Source of the DNA: Pseudonocardia sp. ICBG1293
Lineage (GTDB): Bacteria; Actinomycetota; Actinomycetes; Mycobacteriales; Pseudonocardiaceae
Assembly: GCF_020131355.1 (NCBI RefSeq)
Contig: NZ_JAHLEL010000038.1
Span: forward strand, 310,001 to 374,000
Direction: 5' to 3'
Length of the DNA: 64,000 bases
Made by a program: the position numbers and the translations under genes
Part shown: positions 33,252-41,016 of the stretch, piece by piece
Layout: each line of letters starts with the position of its first letter
Numbering within the stretch: the stretch's first letter is position 1
Notes under the pieces: generated by a model
What the model saw: the letters and a program-made list of their open reading frames with translations, nothing else
The model's database searches: none
Told to the model about the DNA's origin: nothing

Positions 33252-35026
33252 GCGCGCCCACCCTGGCCCCCCCGGCCCCGTCCGGCCCGCCCCCGGCCGG
33301 CCCCCGGCGGGCGCGCCGCAGGCTGCCCGGCCCGTTCGAGGCGACCACGCTCGTCGTCGCCACCGTCCTGATCGGGATCGTGGTGGTCCCGCTCGGGCGG
33401 GTCCTGGTCCGGATGTTCTGGGTGGACGGTGCCCTCACCCTCGACCCGGTCCGCCGGACCCTCGCCGTGCCGGACCTGGGCCCGCTGCTGCGCGACACGA
33501 TCGTCCTGGTCGTCGTCAGCTCGGCGCTGGCCTTCGTGATCGGTGTCGGGCTGGCCTGGCTCAACGAGCGCACCGACGCCCGGATGGGTCTGCTCACCGA
33601 CGCCCTGCCGCTGCTGCCGTTCCTGCTGCCACCGGTCGCCGGTGCGGTCGGGTGGACGATGCTGCTCTCGCCGCGGGCCGGGTTGCTCAACAGCTGGATC
33701 CGCGACGCGCTCGCCCCGTTCGGCATCGAGCTGCGCGACGGCCCGTTCGACATCAACTCCTGGTACGGGCTGATCCTGGTGATGGCGTTCTACGCCGTGC
33801 CGTTCGTCTTCCTCAACGCCTCGGCCGGGCTGCGCAACCTCGACCCCGCGCTGGAGGAGGCGTCCCGGCTGAGCGGGGCGGGGATGCTGCGGACGCTGCG
33901 CCGGGTCACGCTGCCCGCGGTGGCGCCCGGCCTGGGCGCGGGCTTCCTGCTGGCCGTGTGGTTCGGCGTCGGGATGTTCTCCATCCCGGCGATCATCGGT
34001 ACGCCGGCCGGGATCGACGTGATCTCGGTCCGGATCGTCGAGCTGCTGACCTTCACCTACCCACCGGAGACCGAGGTCGCCGTCGGACTGTCCGGCTTCG
34101 TGGTGCTCTTCGTCGGAGCGGCCTACTGGCTGCAGGTGCGGATCCTGCGCGGGGGCCGGTACGCCACGGTCGCCGGCAAGGGCGCCCGTGCGACGACGAT
34201 CGGGCTCGGCGCCTGGAAGTGGCCGGCCCGGCTGCTGGTGCTCGGCTACGTCGCGGTCTCGACGCTGCTCCCGATCGTCGCGCTGGTGCTGGTGTCGCTC
34301 AACGGGTTCTGGACCCCGGACATCGCCTGGTCGAACCTCAGCCTGACCGCGGTCACCGAGTCGGTCTTCCGGGACGCGACCACCGTGACCGCGCTGGGCA
34401 ACAGCCTGCTGCTCGGCGTCGTCGGCGGCCTGATCGGCATCCTCGGCGCGGCGATGATCGCGCTCTACGTCGCCCGCAACCCCACGGCGCTCGCCCGCGG
34501 GATCGACGGCGCGATCAAGCTGCCCGCCGCGATCTCCAACATGGTCATCGCCGTCGGGATCCTGCTGCTGCTCGCCGGGGCACCGTTCCATCTGACGGGG
34601 ACCCTGCTGATCCTGCTGATCGGCTACCTCGCGCTCTACCTGCCGCAGGCCTCGGTGGCCGCGGACGCCGCCGTCAGCGGGGTCGGGAAGGAGCTGCCCG
34701 GGGCGTCGGCGATCTCCGGGGCGGGCGCGTTCCGCACCTTCGTCCGGATCTACCTGCCGCTGATGGTCCCCGGCCTGGTCGCCGGGTGGGCGTTGCTGTT
34801 CATCCGGATCGTCGGGGACCTCACGGCGTCGGCGATCCTCGCCGGCACGGCCAACCCGGTCGTCGGGTTCCGCATCCTGGAGGTCTTCACCAGCGGGTCG
34901 TTCGCGCTGCTCGCGTCGCTGTCCACGGTCCTGGTGCTGATCACCTCGGTCGTGCTGGTGGTCGTGCTCGCCTATACGCGGCGGGCGTCGCGGTTCGGCG
35001 CCCGGGCGGGGGTGGGTGGGACGTGA
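33248..35026 (+). CDS. Fused ABC importer permease with two BPD_transp_1 domains
   Basis: This 592-residue permease contains two copies of the importer membrane domain. The first EAA-like loop is EEASRLSGAGMLRTLRRVTLPAVAPGL near residue 210. The second is KELPGASAISGAGAFRTFVRIYLPLMVPGL near residue 485. There are about twelve membrane helices in all. The fused architecture is that of FbpB/ThiP-type transporters. The gene overlaps its neighbours by 4 bp on each side (GTGA at both ends), so ATPase, permease and P450 are translationally coupled. Confidence 0.92.
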   Translation: MSAPTLAPPAPSGPPPAGPRRARRRLPGPFEATTLVVATVLIGIVVVPLGRVLVRMFWVDGALTLDPVRRTLAVPDLGPLLRDTIVLVVVSSALAFVIGVGLAWLNERTDARMGLLTDALPLLPFLLPPVAGAVGWTMLLSPRAGLLNSWIRDALAPFGIELRDGPFDINSWYGLILVMAFYAVPFVFLNASAGLRNLDPALEEASRLSGAGMLRTLRRVTLPAVAPGLGAGFLLAVWFGVGMFSIPAIIGTPAGIDVISVRIVELLTFTYPPETEVAVGLSGFVVLFVGAAYWLQVRILRGGRYATVAGKGARATTIGLGAWKWPARLLVLGYVAVSTLLPIVALVLVSLNGFWTPDIAWSNLSLTAVTESVFRDATTVTALGNSLLLGVVGGLIGILGAAMIALYVARNPTALARGIDGAIKLPAAISNMVIAVGILLLLAGAPFHLTGTLLILLIGYLALYLPQASVAADAAVSGVGKELPGASAISGAGAFRTFVRIYLPLMVPGLVAGWALLFIRIVGDLTASAILAGTANPVVGFRILEVFTSGSFALLASLSTVLVLITSVVLVVVLAYTRRASRFGARAGVGGT

Positions 35027-36213
35027 GTCCGGCCCCCGACTTCGATCCGCTGGCCTCCGACGACCCGGCCGAGGCGCTGGCGGCCTACGGAAGGCTGCGC
35101 ACGGGCTGCCCGGTGGCCCGCAGCGACGCCTACGGCGGCTTCTGGGCGTTGACCCGGCACGCCGACGTCGTCGCCGCGGCATCCGATCCGCGCACCTTCC
35201 TGTCCTCGGTGCGCGCGGTCGTCCCCAGCGACCCGCGCGGGCTCCGGCGCCCGCCGCCGAACTTCGACGCGCCCGACCACACCCCGTACCGCAGGGCCCT
35301 GGACCGGACGTTGCAGCGGGCGCGCGTCTCCCGGCTCGAACCGCGCCTCCGTGAGCACGCCCGCCGCGAGCTCGCCCCGATGCTGGCCGCGGGCGGCGGG
35401 GACGTCGCCCAGGAGTTCGGCGCCCGTTTCCCCGCCTGGGTGACCGCGGAGTGGCTCAACCTCCCCGACGACACCGCGCCCGAGCTGGCGGCGACCGCGA
35501 CCGAGTGGGTGCGGGCGTGGCGGCGGATGGACCGGGCGGTCGTGGACGAGACGAGCGGGCGGATGTACGCGATCGCCCGTGACCTCGTCGAGGACCGTCG
35601 GCGCCGTCCGCGGCCGGTGACCGAGGACCCGGCCAGCTCGCTGCTGAGCGAGCGCCCCGGCGGCGAACCGCTCGATCCCGAGCACCTGGTCGGGGCGCTG
35701 CGGCAGTGCCTGGTCGTCGGGATGGTCGCGCCGCCGATCCTGCTCGGATCGATCTGCGTGACCCTGTCCGAGGACCCGCACCTGCAGGCCCGGCTACGGG
35801 CGCACCCCGAGCTGCTGCCCGCGGCGGTCGAGGAGTTCCTCCGGCTGCACACGCCCTACCGCGGGTTCGCCCGCACCGTCGCCCACGACGTCGAGCTGCA
35901 CGGGCGCCGGATCGTCCCCGGCGAGCCCGTGACGCTCGTGTACGCCGCCGCGAACCGCGACCCGGCCGTGTTCGACGAGCCGGACGCGTTCGTCCTCGAC
36001 CGGCCCACCATCACCGAGCACCTGGCGTTCGGACGTGGCCGGCACCGGTGTGCCGGCATGCCGCTGGCCCGGCTCGCGCTGCGGGTCGCGCTCGGCGAGC
36101 TGCTGGCAGGGACCTCGGGTCTCGCCGTCGACGGACCGACGGAGGGCGCGCGGATGCCCGAGCTCGGGCACGTCTCCGTACCGCTGCGGGTCACTCCCGC
36201 CGCACCCCACTGA
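35023..36213 (+). CDS. Cytochrome P450 inside an ABC importer operon (P450-B)
   Basis: This 396-residue P450 has ExxR in AAVEEFLRLHTPYRG and the heme loop FGRGRHRCAGMPLAR. The I-helix is CLVVGMVAPPILLGS: the residue aligned with the catalytic Thr is Ala and is followed by two prolines. It shares this motif and much of its sequence with P450-A at 30592. Its GTG overlaps the permease stop, and the binding-protein gene follows after 22 bp, so the P450 sits between the permease and the receptor of one importer. The context suggests that it oxidises the imported compound. No redox partner is encoded nearby. Confidence 0.93.
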   Translation: MSPAPDFDPLASDDPAEALAAYGRLRTGCPVARSDAYGGFWALTRHADVVAAASDPRTFLSSVRAVVPSDPRGLRRPPPNFDAPDHTPYRRALDRTLQRARVSRLEPRLREHARRELAPMLAAGGGDVAQEFGARFPAWVTAEWLNLPDDTAPELAATATEWVRAWRRMDRAVVDETSGRMYAIARDLVEDRRRRPRPVTEDPASSLLSERPGGEPLDPEHLVGALRQCLVVGMVAPPILLGSICVTLSEDPHLQARLRAHPELLPAAVEEFLRLHTPYRGFARTVAHDVELHGRRIVPGEPVTLVYAAANRDPAVFDEPDAFVLDRPTITEHLAFGRGRHRCAGMPLARLALRVALGELLAGTSGLAVDGPTEGARMPELGHVSVPLRVTPAAPH

Positions 36214-36235
36214 ATCTGCAGAGGAAGGGAACGAC

Positions 36236-37282
36236 ATGGGCACCAGGAGGACGAGCATCGCCGCTCTCGCCACCGGCCTCGCTCTCGCGCTCACCGTGAG
36301 CGCGTGCGGCGGCGGAGCCGGTGGGGGTGCCCCGACCGACGTCGCGGCTCCCGAGCTGGCGGGCTCCGCGGAGCTCGACGCGCTGGTCGCCGCCGCGCAG
36401 GAGGAGGACTGCCTCACGCTCTACGGCGTGCCCGACGAGTCCGCCCTGCAGGGCGTCACCGACGCGTTCACCCAGGAGTACGGCATCGATGTCTCGTTCG
36501 TGCGGCTCGTGTCGGCGGACCTGGCACAGCGGTACTCCACCGAGGCCGGGGCCGGTGCACCCGCGGCCGACCTGATCCTGCTCACCCACTCGCCGTTCTA
36601 CGCGGACGCACTCGACCGCGGCTGGCTCACCCCGGTCGACGAGGCCGGGCTCCCCGCCTACTCGGGCGAGTTCCCGGCCGAGTACACCGCCGACGACGGC
36701 GCCACCCCGATCGTCCAGCTCGTGCCCACCACGCTGGTCTACAACCCGGGTCTCGTCGACACCCCGCCGTCGTCGTGGGAGGACTACGCCGACCCGGCCT
36801 ACCGCGGTGAGCTGCTGTTCGCCGGTCCGCGCACGTCGCCGGCCAACGTCGCGTTCTGGCAGCTCATGCGCGACACCTACGGCGACGACATGCTCCGGGG
36901 CGTCGCGGCCAACGAGCCGCGGTGGCACAACAGCGCGGTCCCCGCGACACAGGGTGTCGCGGCGGGCGAGGGCGCGATCGGGTTCCCGGGCGTGTTGCCG
37001 ATCGTCGCCGACCTGCAGCGGGCCGGCGCCCCGGTCGAGTCCGCGGCGCCGACCCCCACCACCGGCCCGGAGATCGGGCTGGGACTCACCGCGAACGGCC
37101 CCTGCTCGGACGCCGCCAGACTGTTCGCCAACTACGTCCTCTCCGAGCCGGGCAGCGTCTTCCTCAACGACCTGACCGGCGACATCTCGCCCTACTCGGC
37201 CGGGGTGTCGGACTTCGTGCGGCCCGAGCCGGTCTCCGAGGCGCAGGCGCAGGAGATCGCCGACCTGCTGGGCGCACCCTGA
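36236..37282 (+). CDS. Extracellular solute-binding lipoprotein of the ABC importer
   Basis: This 348-residue protein has a signal peptide and lipobox ending VSAC at about residue 23, then a class-II binding fold of the FbpA/ThiB type (EEDCLTLYGVPDESALQGVTDAF, VQLVPTTLVYNPGLV, EPGSVFLNDL). The paired tyrosines of iron-binding FbpA are not evident, so the ligand need not be iron. Family members also bind thiamine, polyamines and phosphonates. GAGGAAGGG precedes the ATG. It completes the operon starting at 31998. Confidence 0.9.
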   Translation: MGTRRTSIAALATGLALALTVSACGGGAGGGAPTDVAAPELAGSAELDALVAAAQEEDCLTLYGVPDESALQGVTDAFTQEYGIDVSFVRLVSADLAQRYSTEAGAGAPAADLILLTHSPFYADALDRGWLTPVDEAGLPAYSGEFPAEYTADDGATPIVQLVPTTLVYNPGLVDTPPSSWEDYADPAYRGELLFAGPRTSPANVAFWQLMRDTYGDDMLRGVAANEPRWHNSAVPATQGVAAGEGAIGFPGVLPIVADLQRAGAPVESAAPTPTTGPEIGLGLTANGPCSDAARLFANYVLSEPGSVFLNDLTGDISPYSAGVSDFVRPEPVSEAQAQEIADLLGAP

Positions 37283-37313
37283 CCCGCACGGCCGGTGGGC
37301 GAGGATGGCACCG

Positions 37314-38189
37314 ATGTCGACACGAGCCGTGACCGAGGACCAGGACCGCTCCGGCGAGTCGGTGCTGCGTCCGGAGAGCCTGCTGCTGACCCTGTTCGGC
37401 GCCCATCTGCTCGGCCGGCCGGTGCTGCTGGCCGCCCCGAGCATCGTCGAGGCGGTCGGACGGGTCGGGATCTCCCCGCACGCGACCCGGTCGGCGCTCG
37501 CCCGGATGGTGAAGAAGGGACGGCTGACGTCGGCCCGGCACGGCCGCCGGGTCTACTACGGGCTGACGCCGCGCTCGGTCGACGTGCTCAACGACGGCTA
37601 CCTGCGGATCTGGCGCACCGGCGCGGTGAACCGGGACTGGGACGGCCGCTGGACGATGCTCTGCTTCAGTTTCCCGGAGGCATGGCAGCGCCAGCGCCAC
37701 GAGCTGCGGACCCGTCTGCTGTGGGCGGGTTTCGGCCCGCTGCAGGGCGGGGTGTGGATCGCCCCGTCCCCTGTGGACGTCGAGCCGGTCCTCGCCGAGA
37801 TCGAGGCCCGCGAGCACGTGCGGTGCTTCAGTGCCCAGCCGCTCGCCGGTCTGGACGCTGCCGCCATGGTCCGCGAGGTGTGGGACGTCGACCACCTCGC
37901 CGAGCGCTACGAACGGTTCATCGAGCGGTGGGACGGCGGTGTCGCGGACCGGGCACAGCGCGGCCCGCTCGGCCGCCAGCTGGCGCTGCAGGAGGAGTGG
38001 CGGCTCGCCATGCGTCAGGAGCCGCAGCTGCCGGTGGAGCTGCTGCCCTCGCCGTGGCCCGCCGAACGGGCCCAGCAGCTGTTCCGCCGGCTGCACGCCG
38101 ACGTGGAGGTCGCCGCCCGCGCCGAGGCGACCACGTTGTTCGACACGATCCCGGACCCGGGCACGGCGGGCTCACCGGGCCCGCACTGA
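37314..38189 (+). CDS. PaaX-family transcriptional regulator
   Basis: This 291-residue protein has the PaaX N-terminal winged helix (LLLTLFGAHLLGRP, then ISPHATRSALARMVKKGRLTSARHGRRVYYGLT) and the C-terminal PaaX domain (DVDHLAERYERFIERW). PaaX proteins repress catabolic genes and are relieved by CoA thioesters such as phenylacetyl-CoA. It is 31 bp after the importer operon and 26 bp before the amidohydrolase. It is thus a good candidate regulator of this block. Confidence 0.87.
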   Translation: MSTRAVTEDQDRSGESVLRPESLLLTLFGAHLLGRPVLLAAPSIVEAVGRVGISPHATRSALARMVKKGRLTSARHGRRVYYGLTPRSVDVLNDGYLRIWRTGAVNRDWDGRWTMLCFSFPEAWQRQRHELRTRLLWAGFGPLQGGVWIAPSPVDVEPVLAEIEAREHVRCFSAQPLAGLDAAAMVREVWDVDHLAERYERFIERWDGGVADRAQRGPLGRQLALQEEWRLAMRQEPQLPVELLPSPWPAERAQQLFRRLHADVEVAARAEATTLFDTIPDPGTAGSPGPH

Positions 38190-38203
38190 TCGGGGCGCGC
38201 ATC

Positions 38204-38209
38204 TAGGGT
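38204..38209 (+). promoter_or_regulatory. -10 element TAGGGT of a leaderless gene
   Basis: TAGGGT ends 6 nt before GTG 38216, giving the amidohydrolase its own probably leaderless transcript. Confidence 0.45.
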
Positions 38210-38215
38210 GGGGCC

Positions 38216-39163
38216 GTGGATCTTCCCGTGCCACCGTGCGACGACGCCGACGTCCCCCGCTGGACCGCCGAGCTGGGCCTGCCCGGCCTGGTCGACGTGC
38301 ACGTGCACTTCCTGCCCCAGCGGATGCTCGACAAGGTCTGGGCCTACTTCGACGCCGCCGAGACCCACTACGGCACCCCCTGGCCGGTGCACTACCGGCT
38401 GCCCGAGGCCGAGCGCTACGCCGTCCTGGAACGGCTCGGCGTCCTCGCGTTCGCCCCGCTGACCTACCCCCACAAGCCGGGCATGGGGGAGTGGCTCACC
38501 GGATGGGCGGGTGAGTTCGCCGACACCCACCCGCGTGCGGTGCGCACGGCGACCCTCTTCCCGGAGCCGTCCGTCGTGGACTACCTCGGCCGTGCCGTCT
38601 CCGACGGTGCCCGGCTGGTGAAGGTGCACGTCCAGGTCGGCGGGTTCGATCCGCGCGACCCCCTGCTGCGCGACGCCTGGGGGCTGCTCGCCGACGCGGG
38701 CGTCCCGTCGGTCGTGCACTGCGGCGACGGGCCGATCCCCGGTGAGCACACCGGCCTCGGTGTCTTCGCCGAGGTGCTCCGGGAGCACCCCCGGCTCCCG
38801 ATCGTGCTGGCGCACGCGGGGATGCCCGACTTCCGCGGCGCGCTGGAGCTGCTGGAGCGGTACCCGAACGTCGTGCTGGACACCACGATGGTCGGCACCG
38901 CGTTCTCCCAGCGGATGGCGCCGCTGCCGCCGGACTGGCCGGCGCGCCTGGCCGACCACCCCGGCCGCGTCGTGCTGGGCACCGACTTCCCCAACATCCC
39001 CTACGCCTACGCCGAGCAGCTCGCCGCGATCGCCGGCTGGGCCGCGGCCGAGCCCCGCCTCGGCGCCGCGTTCCTGCGCTCGGTCCTGCACGACGCCCCG
39101 GCCGCCCTGCTGGGGCTGGACACCGCATCACCCCGCACCGCCGACACCTCCAGGAGTTCCTGA
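38216..39163 (+). CDS. Amidohydrolase_2 family metal-dependent hydrolase
   Basis: This 315-residue TIM-barrel protein has the metal-binding HVHF motif in GLVDVHVHFLPQRM near residue 30, later histidines in SVVHCGDGPIPGEHTG and VLAHAGMPDF, and the active-site Asp in VLGTDFPNIPYAYAEQL. This is the ACMSD/gamma-resorcylate decarboxylase-like family, acting by hydrolysis or non-oxidative decarboxylation. It is followed directly by the oxidoreductase gene (stop TGA abutting ATG). The substrate may relate to the importer/P450 pathway, but this is inference. Confidence 0.87.
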   Translation: MDLPVPPCDDADVPRWTAELGLPGLVDVHVHFLPQRMLDKVWAYFDAAETHYGTPWPVHYRLPEAERYAVLERLGVLAFAPLTYPHKPGMGEWLTGWAGEFADTHPRAVRTATLFPEPSVVDYLGRAVSDGARLVKVHVQVGGFDPRDPLLRDAWGLLADAGVPSVVHCGDGPIPGEHTGLGVFAEVLREHPRLPIVLAHAGMPDFRGALELLERYPNVVLDTTMVGTAFSQRMAPLPPDWPARLADHPGRVVLGTDFPNIPYAYAEQLAAIAGWAAAEPRLGAAFLRSVLHDAPAALLGLDTASPRTADTSRSS

Positions 39164-40423
39164 ATGGTCACCCCGCAGCCTGATCCGGGCGGTGCGACCG
39201 ACCCGGGTGGACCGGTCGACATCGCCCTCTACGGGGCCACCGGCTTCGTCGGCGGCCTGATCGCCCGGCACCTGGCCGAGCACGCCCCGTCCGGGGTGCG
39301 CATCGCGCTGGCGGGCCGGTCGGAGAGCAGGCTCGTCGCGGCCCGGGCGGCGCTGCCGGCCCGGGCCCGGGACTGGCCGCTGATCGTCGCCGACGCCGCC
39401 GACCCGGCCGCGACCGACCGGCTCGCCACGGGTGCGCGGGTCGTGCTGAGCACGGTGGGCCCGTACGCCAGGTACGGCCTGGGGCTGGTCGGGTCGTGTG
39501 CGCGGGCCGGTACCCACTACGCCGACCTCACCGGCGAGGTGCTGTTCGTCCGGGAGGCGATCGACCGCTTCCACGACGTCGCCCGGGAGACCGGTGCGCG
39601 GCTGGTACACTCCTGCGGCTACGACTCCGTCCCGTCGGACCTGGGTGTGTGGCTGGCCCACCGGGCCGCGCAGGCCGACGGCGCCGGTGGGCTCACCGAG
39701 GTCCGTACGGTCGCCACGATGCGCGGCGGCGTGTCCGGCGGCACGGTCGACTCGCTGCGCGGGCAGCTCGACACGGTCCGTACCGACCGGGACGCCCGGC
39801 GCCTCGCCGCCCGGCCCCACTCGCTCAGCCCGGACCCGTCGGCCGAGCCGACGCCCGCACAGCCCGCCGACGCGGGGCCGCCCGCCCGGCTGCCGGACGG
39901 CACCTGGACCGCGCCGTTCGTGATGGCGTCCTACAACACCCGGATCGTGCGCCGCTCCAACGCGCTGCTCGACCACGCCTACGGCCGGGGCCTGCGCTAC
40001 GGCGAGCTGCAGGGCTGCGGGCGCGGGGTGTCCGGCGCGGTGGCCGCCGGGGTCGTCACCGCCGGGCTGGGCGCGCTGGTGGGTGCGTTCCTGCTCCCGC
40101 CGATCCGCCCGCTGCTCGACCGGGTGCTGCCCGCGCCCGGCACCGGGCCGTCCGAGCGGACCCGTGAGCGCGGCTGGTTCCGGATGGACGTGCGTGCCGA
40201 GACGGGGTCCGGACGCCGCTACCGGGTGCGCGTCTCCGGTCCGGGCGACCCGGGCTACGGGGCCACCGCGGTCATGTTCGGCGAGGCCGGTCTCGCACTC
40301 GCCCTCGGCGGGTCGGCGCTGCCCGACCGCGCGGGCTCCCTGACCCCGGCCACCGCACTCGGTGACGTGCTGGTCGACCGCCTGCGTGCGGCGGGTCACA
40401 CCTACGAGGTGGCCCCGGGCTGA
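39164..40423 (+). CDS. Saccharopine dehydrogenase-like oxidoreductase (trans-enoyl-reductase-like)
   Basis: This 419-residue protein starts with a Rossmann fold (DIALYGATGFVGGLIARHLAEH) and resembles the mycobacterial trans-acting enoyl reductase family (Rv2449c/Rv2953 type). Shared segments include ALAGRSESRLVAARAAL, THYADLTGEVLFVREAIDRFHDVARETGARLVHSCGYDSVPSDLG and MRGGVSGGTVDSLRGQLD. A C-terminal hydrophobic segment (AVAAGVVTAGLGALVGAFLLPP) suggests membrane association. It abuts the amidohydrolase gene, implying co-transcription. The exact reaction is unknown. Confidence 0.87.
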   Translation: MVTPQPDPGGATDPGGPVDIALYGATGFVGGLIARHLAEHAPSGVRIALAGRSESRLVAARAALPARARDWPLIVADAADPAATDRLATGARVVLSTVGPYARYGLGLVGSCARAGTHYADLTGEVLFVREAIDRFHDVARETGARLVHSCGYDSVPSDLGVWLAHRAAQADGAGGLTEVRTVATMRGGVSGGTVDSLRGQLDTVRTDRDARRLAARPHSLSPDPSAEPTPAQPADAGPPARLPDGTWTAPFVMASYNTRIVRRSNALLDHAYGRGLRYGELQGCGRGVSGAVAAGVVTAGLGALVGAFLLPPIRPLLDRVLPAPGTGPSERTRERGWFRMDVRAETGSGRRYRVRVSGPGDPGYGATAVMFGEAGLALALGGSALPDRAGSLTPATALGDVLVDRLRAAGHTYEVAPG

Positions 40424-40522
40424 GACGCGCCGCGGAACCGGGATGAACGCGCCACCGGCGGGCGTTATGCTGGACGTCCTCCCGGGTACGCCCGGGTGGA
40501 TCGCAGGTGGACTACCTGACCA

Positions 40523-40904
40523 GGGGGTGAACGGTTTCGACTCCGATCGTTGATCGAGGTGAAGCGTGCCGAGGAAGGCGACGATGATCTCGTTAACCAT
40601 GCGTCGCAAAAAAATAAGTGCCGACAACAGTCGCACTGCCCAGAGCGCTTACGCGCTCGCTGCCTGATTTTCAGGTAGGGGCTGTCGGGCCGGAGGCGTC
40701 CCCGCTCCGGTTCCCGACATCATTCAGGGGACTCACCCTGCGGTTCGGCCGCGGAATCGCAGGGGACATCTCACAGCGGCTGGGATCGTCACACCGGCTT
40801 GTTCGCGTGACCGGTGGATCCGAGCAGAGACAGAGCGGACTGCGCACGGAGAAGCCCTCGTGAACCGACGGAGGACCCGGGTTCGATTCCCGGCACCTCC
40901 ACCG
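40523..40904 (+). ncRNA. ssrA: tmRNA (transfer-messenger RNA)
   Basis: GGGGGTG (40523-40529) pairs with CACCTCC (40894-40900) to form the tRNA-like acceptor stem. GTGAACGGTTTCGACT is the classic 5' end, and GGTTCGATTCC is the T-arm. The resume codon is GCC at 40620 after AAATAAGT, and the tag reads ADNSRTAQSAYALAA before TGA 40665-40667. The CCA is not fully encoded (CCG at 40902-40904), so the gene proper ends near 40901. It rescues stalled ribosomes together with SmpB. Confidence 0.95.
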
Positions 40905-40912
40905 CACCACGG

Positions 40913-40941
40913 CAGCCCCGTCCCGACCCGGGACGGGGCTG
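40913..40941 (+). terminator. Terminator hairpin after ssrA
   Basis: CAGCCCCGTCCC (40913-40924) and GGGACGGGGCTG (40930-40941) form a perfect 12-bp stem with a 5-nt loop, 9 bp after the tmRNA. Confidence 0.8.
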
Positions 40942-40979
40942 TCGGCGTTCCGGGATCCGAAGATCGTTGCGTAACGAAA

Positions 40980-40996
40980 CAATGCATTGCTAACAT
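40980..40996 (+). promoter_or_regulatory. Palindrome and -10 upstream of a P450 gene
   Basis: CAATGCATTG (40980-40989) is a perfect 10-bp palindrome in a short AT-rich stretch, followed by TAACAT at 40991-40996, a good -10. It is a possible operator/promoter for the P450-ferredoxin pair. Confidence 0.45.
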
Positions 40997-41016
40997 CTTG
41001 GGTGGGAGTGATGCCG

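Noticed and set aside
36236..37282. Calling the importer an iron(III) transporter
   Set aside because: The family includes iron-binding FbpA, but the adjacent tyrosine pair typical of iron ligands is not evident, so the substrate is left open.
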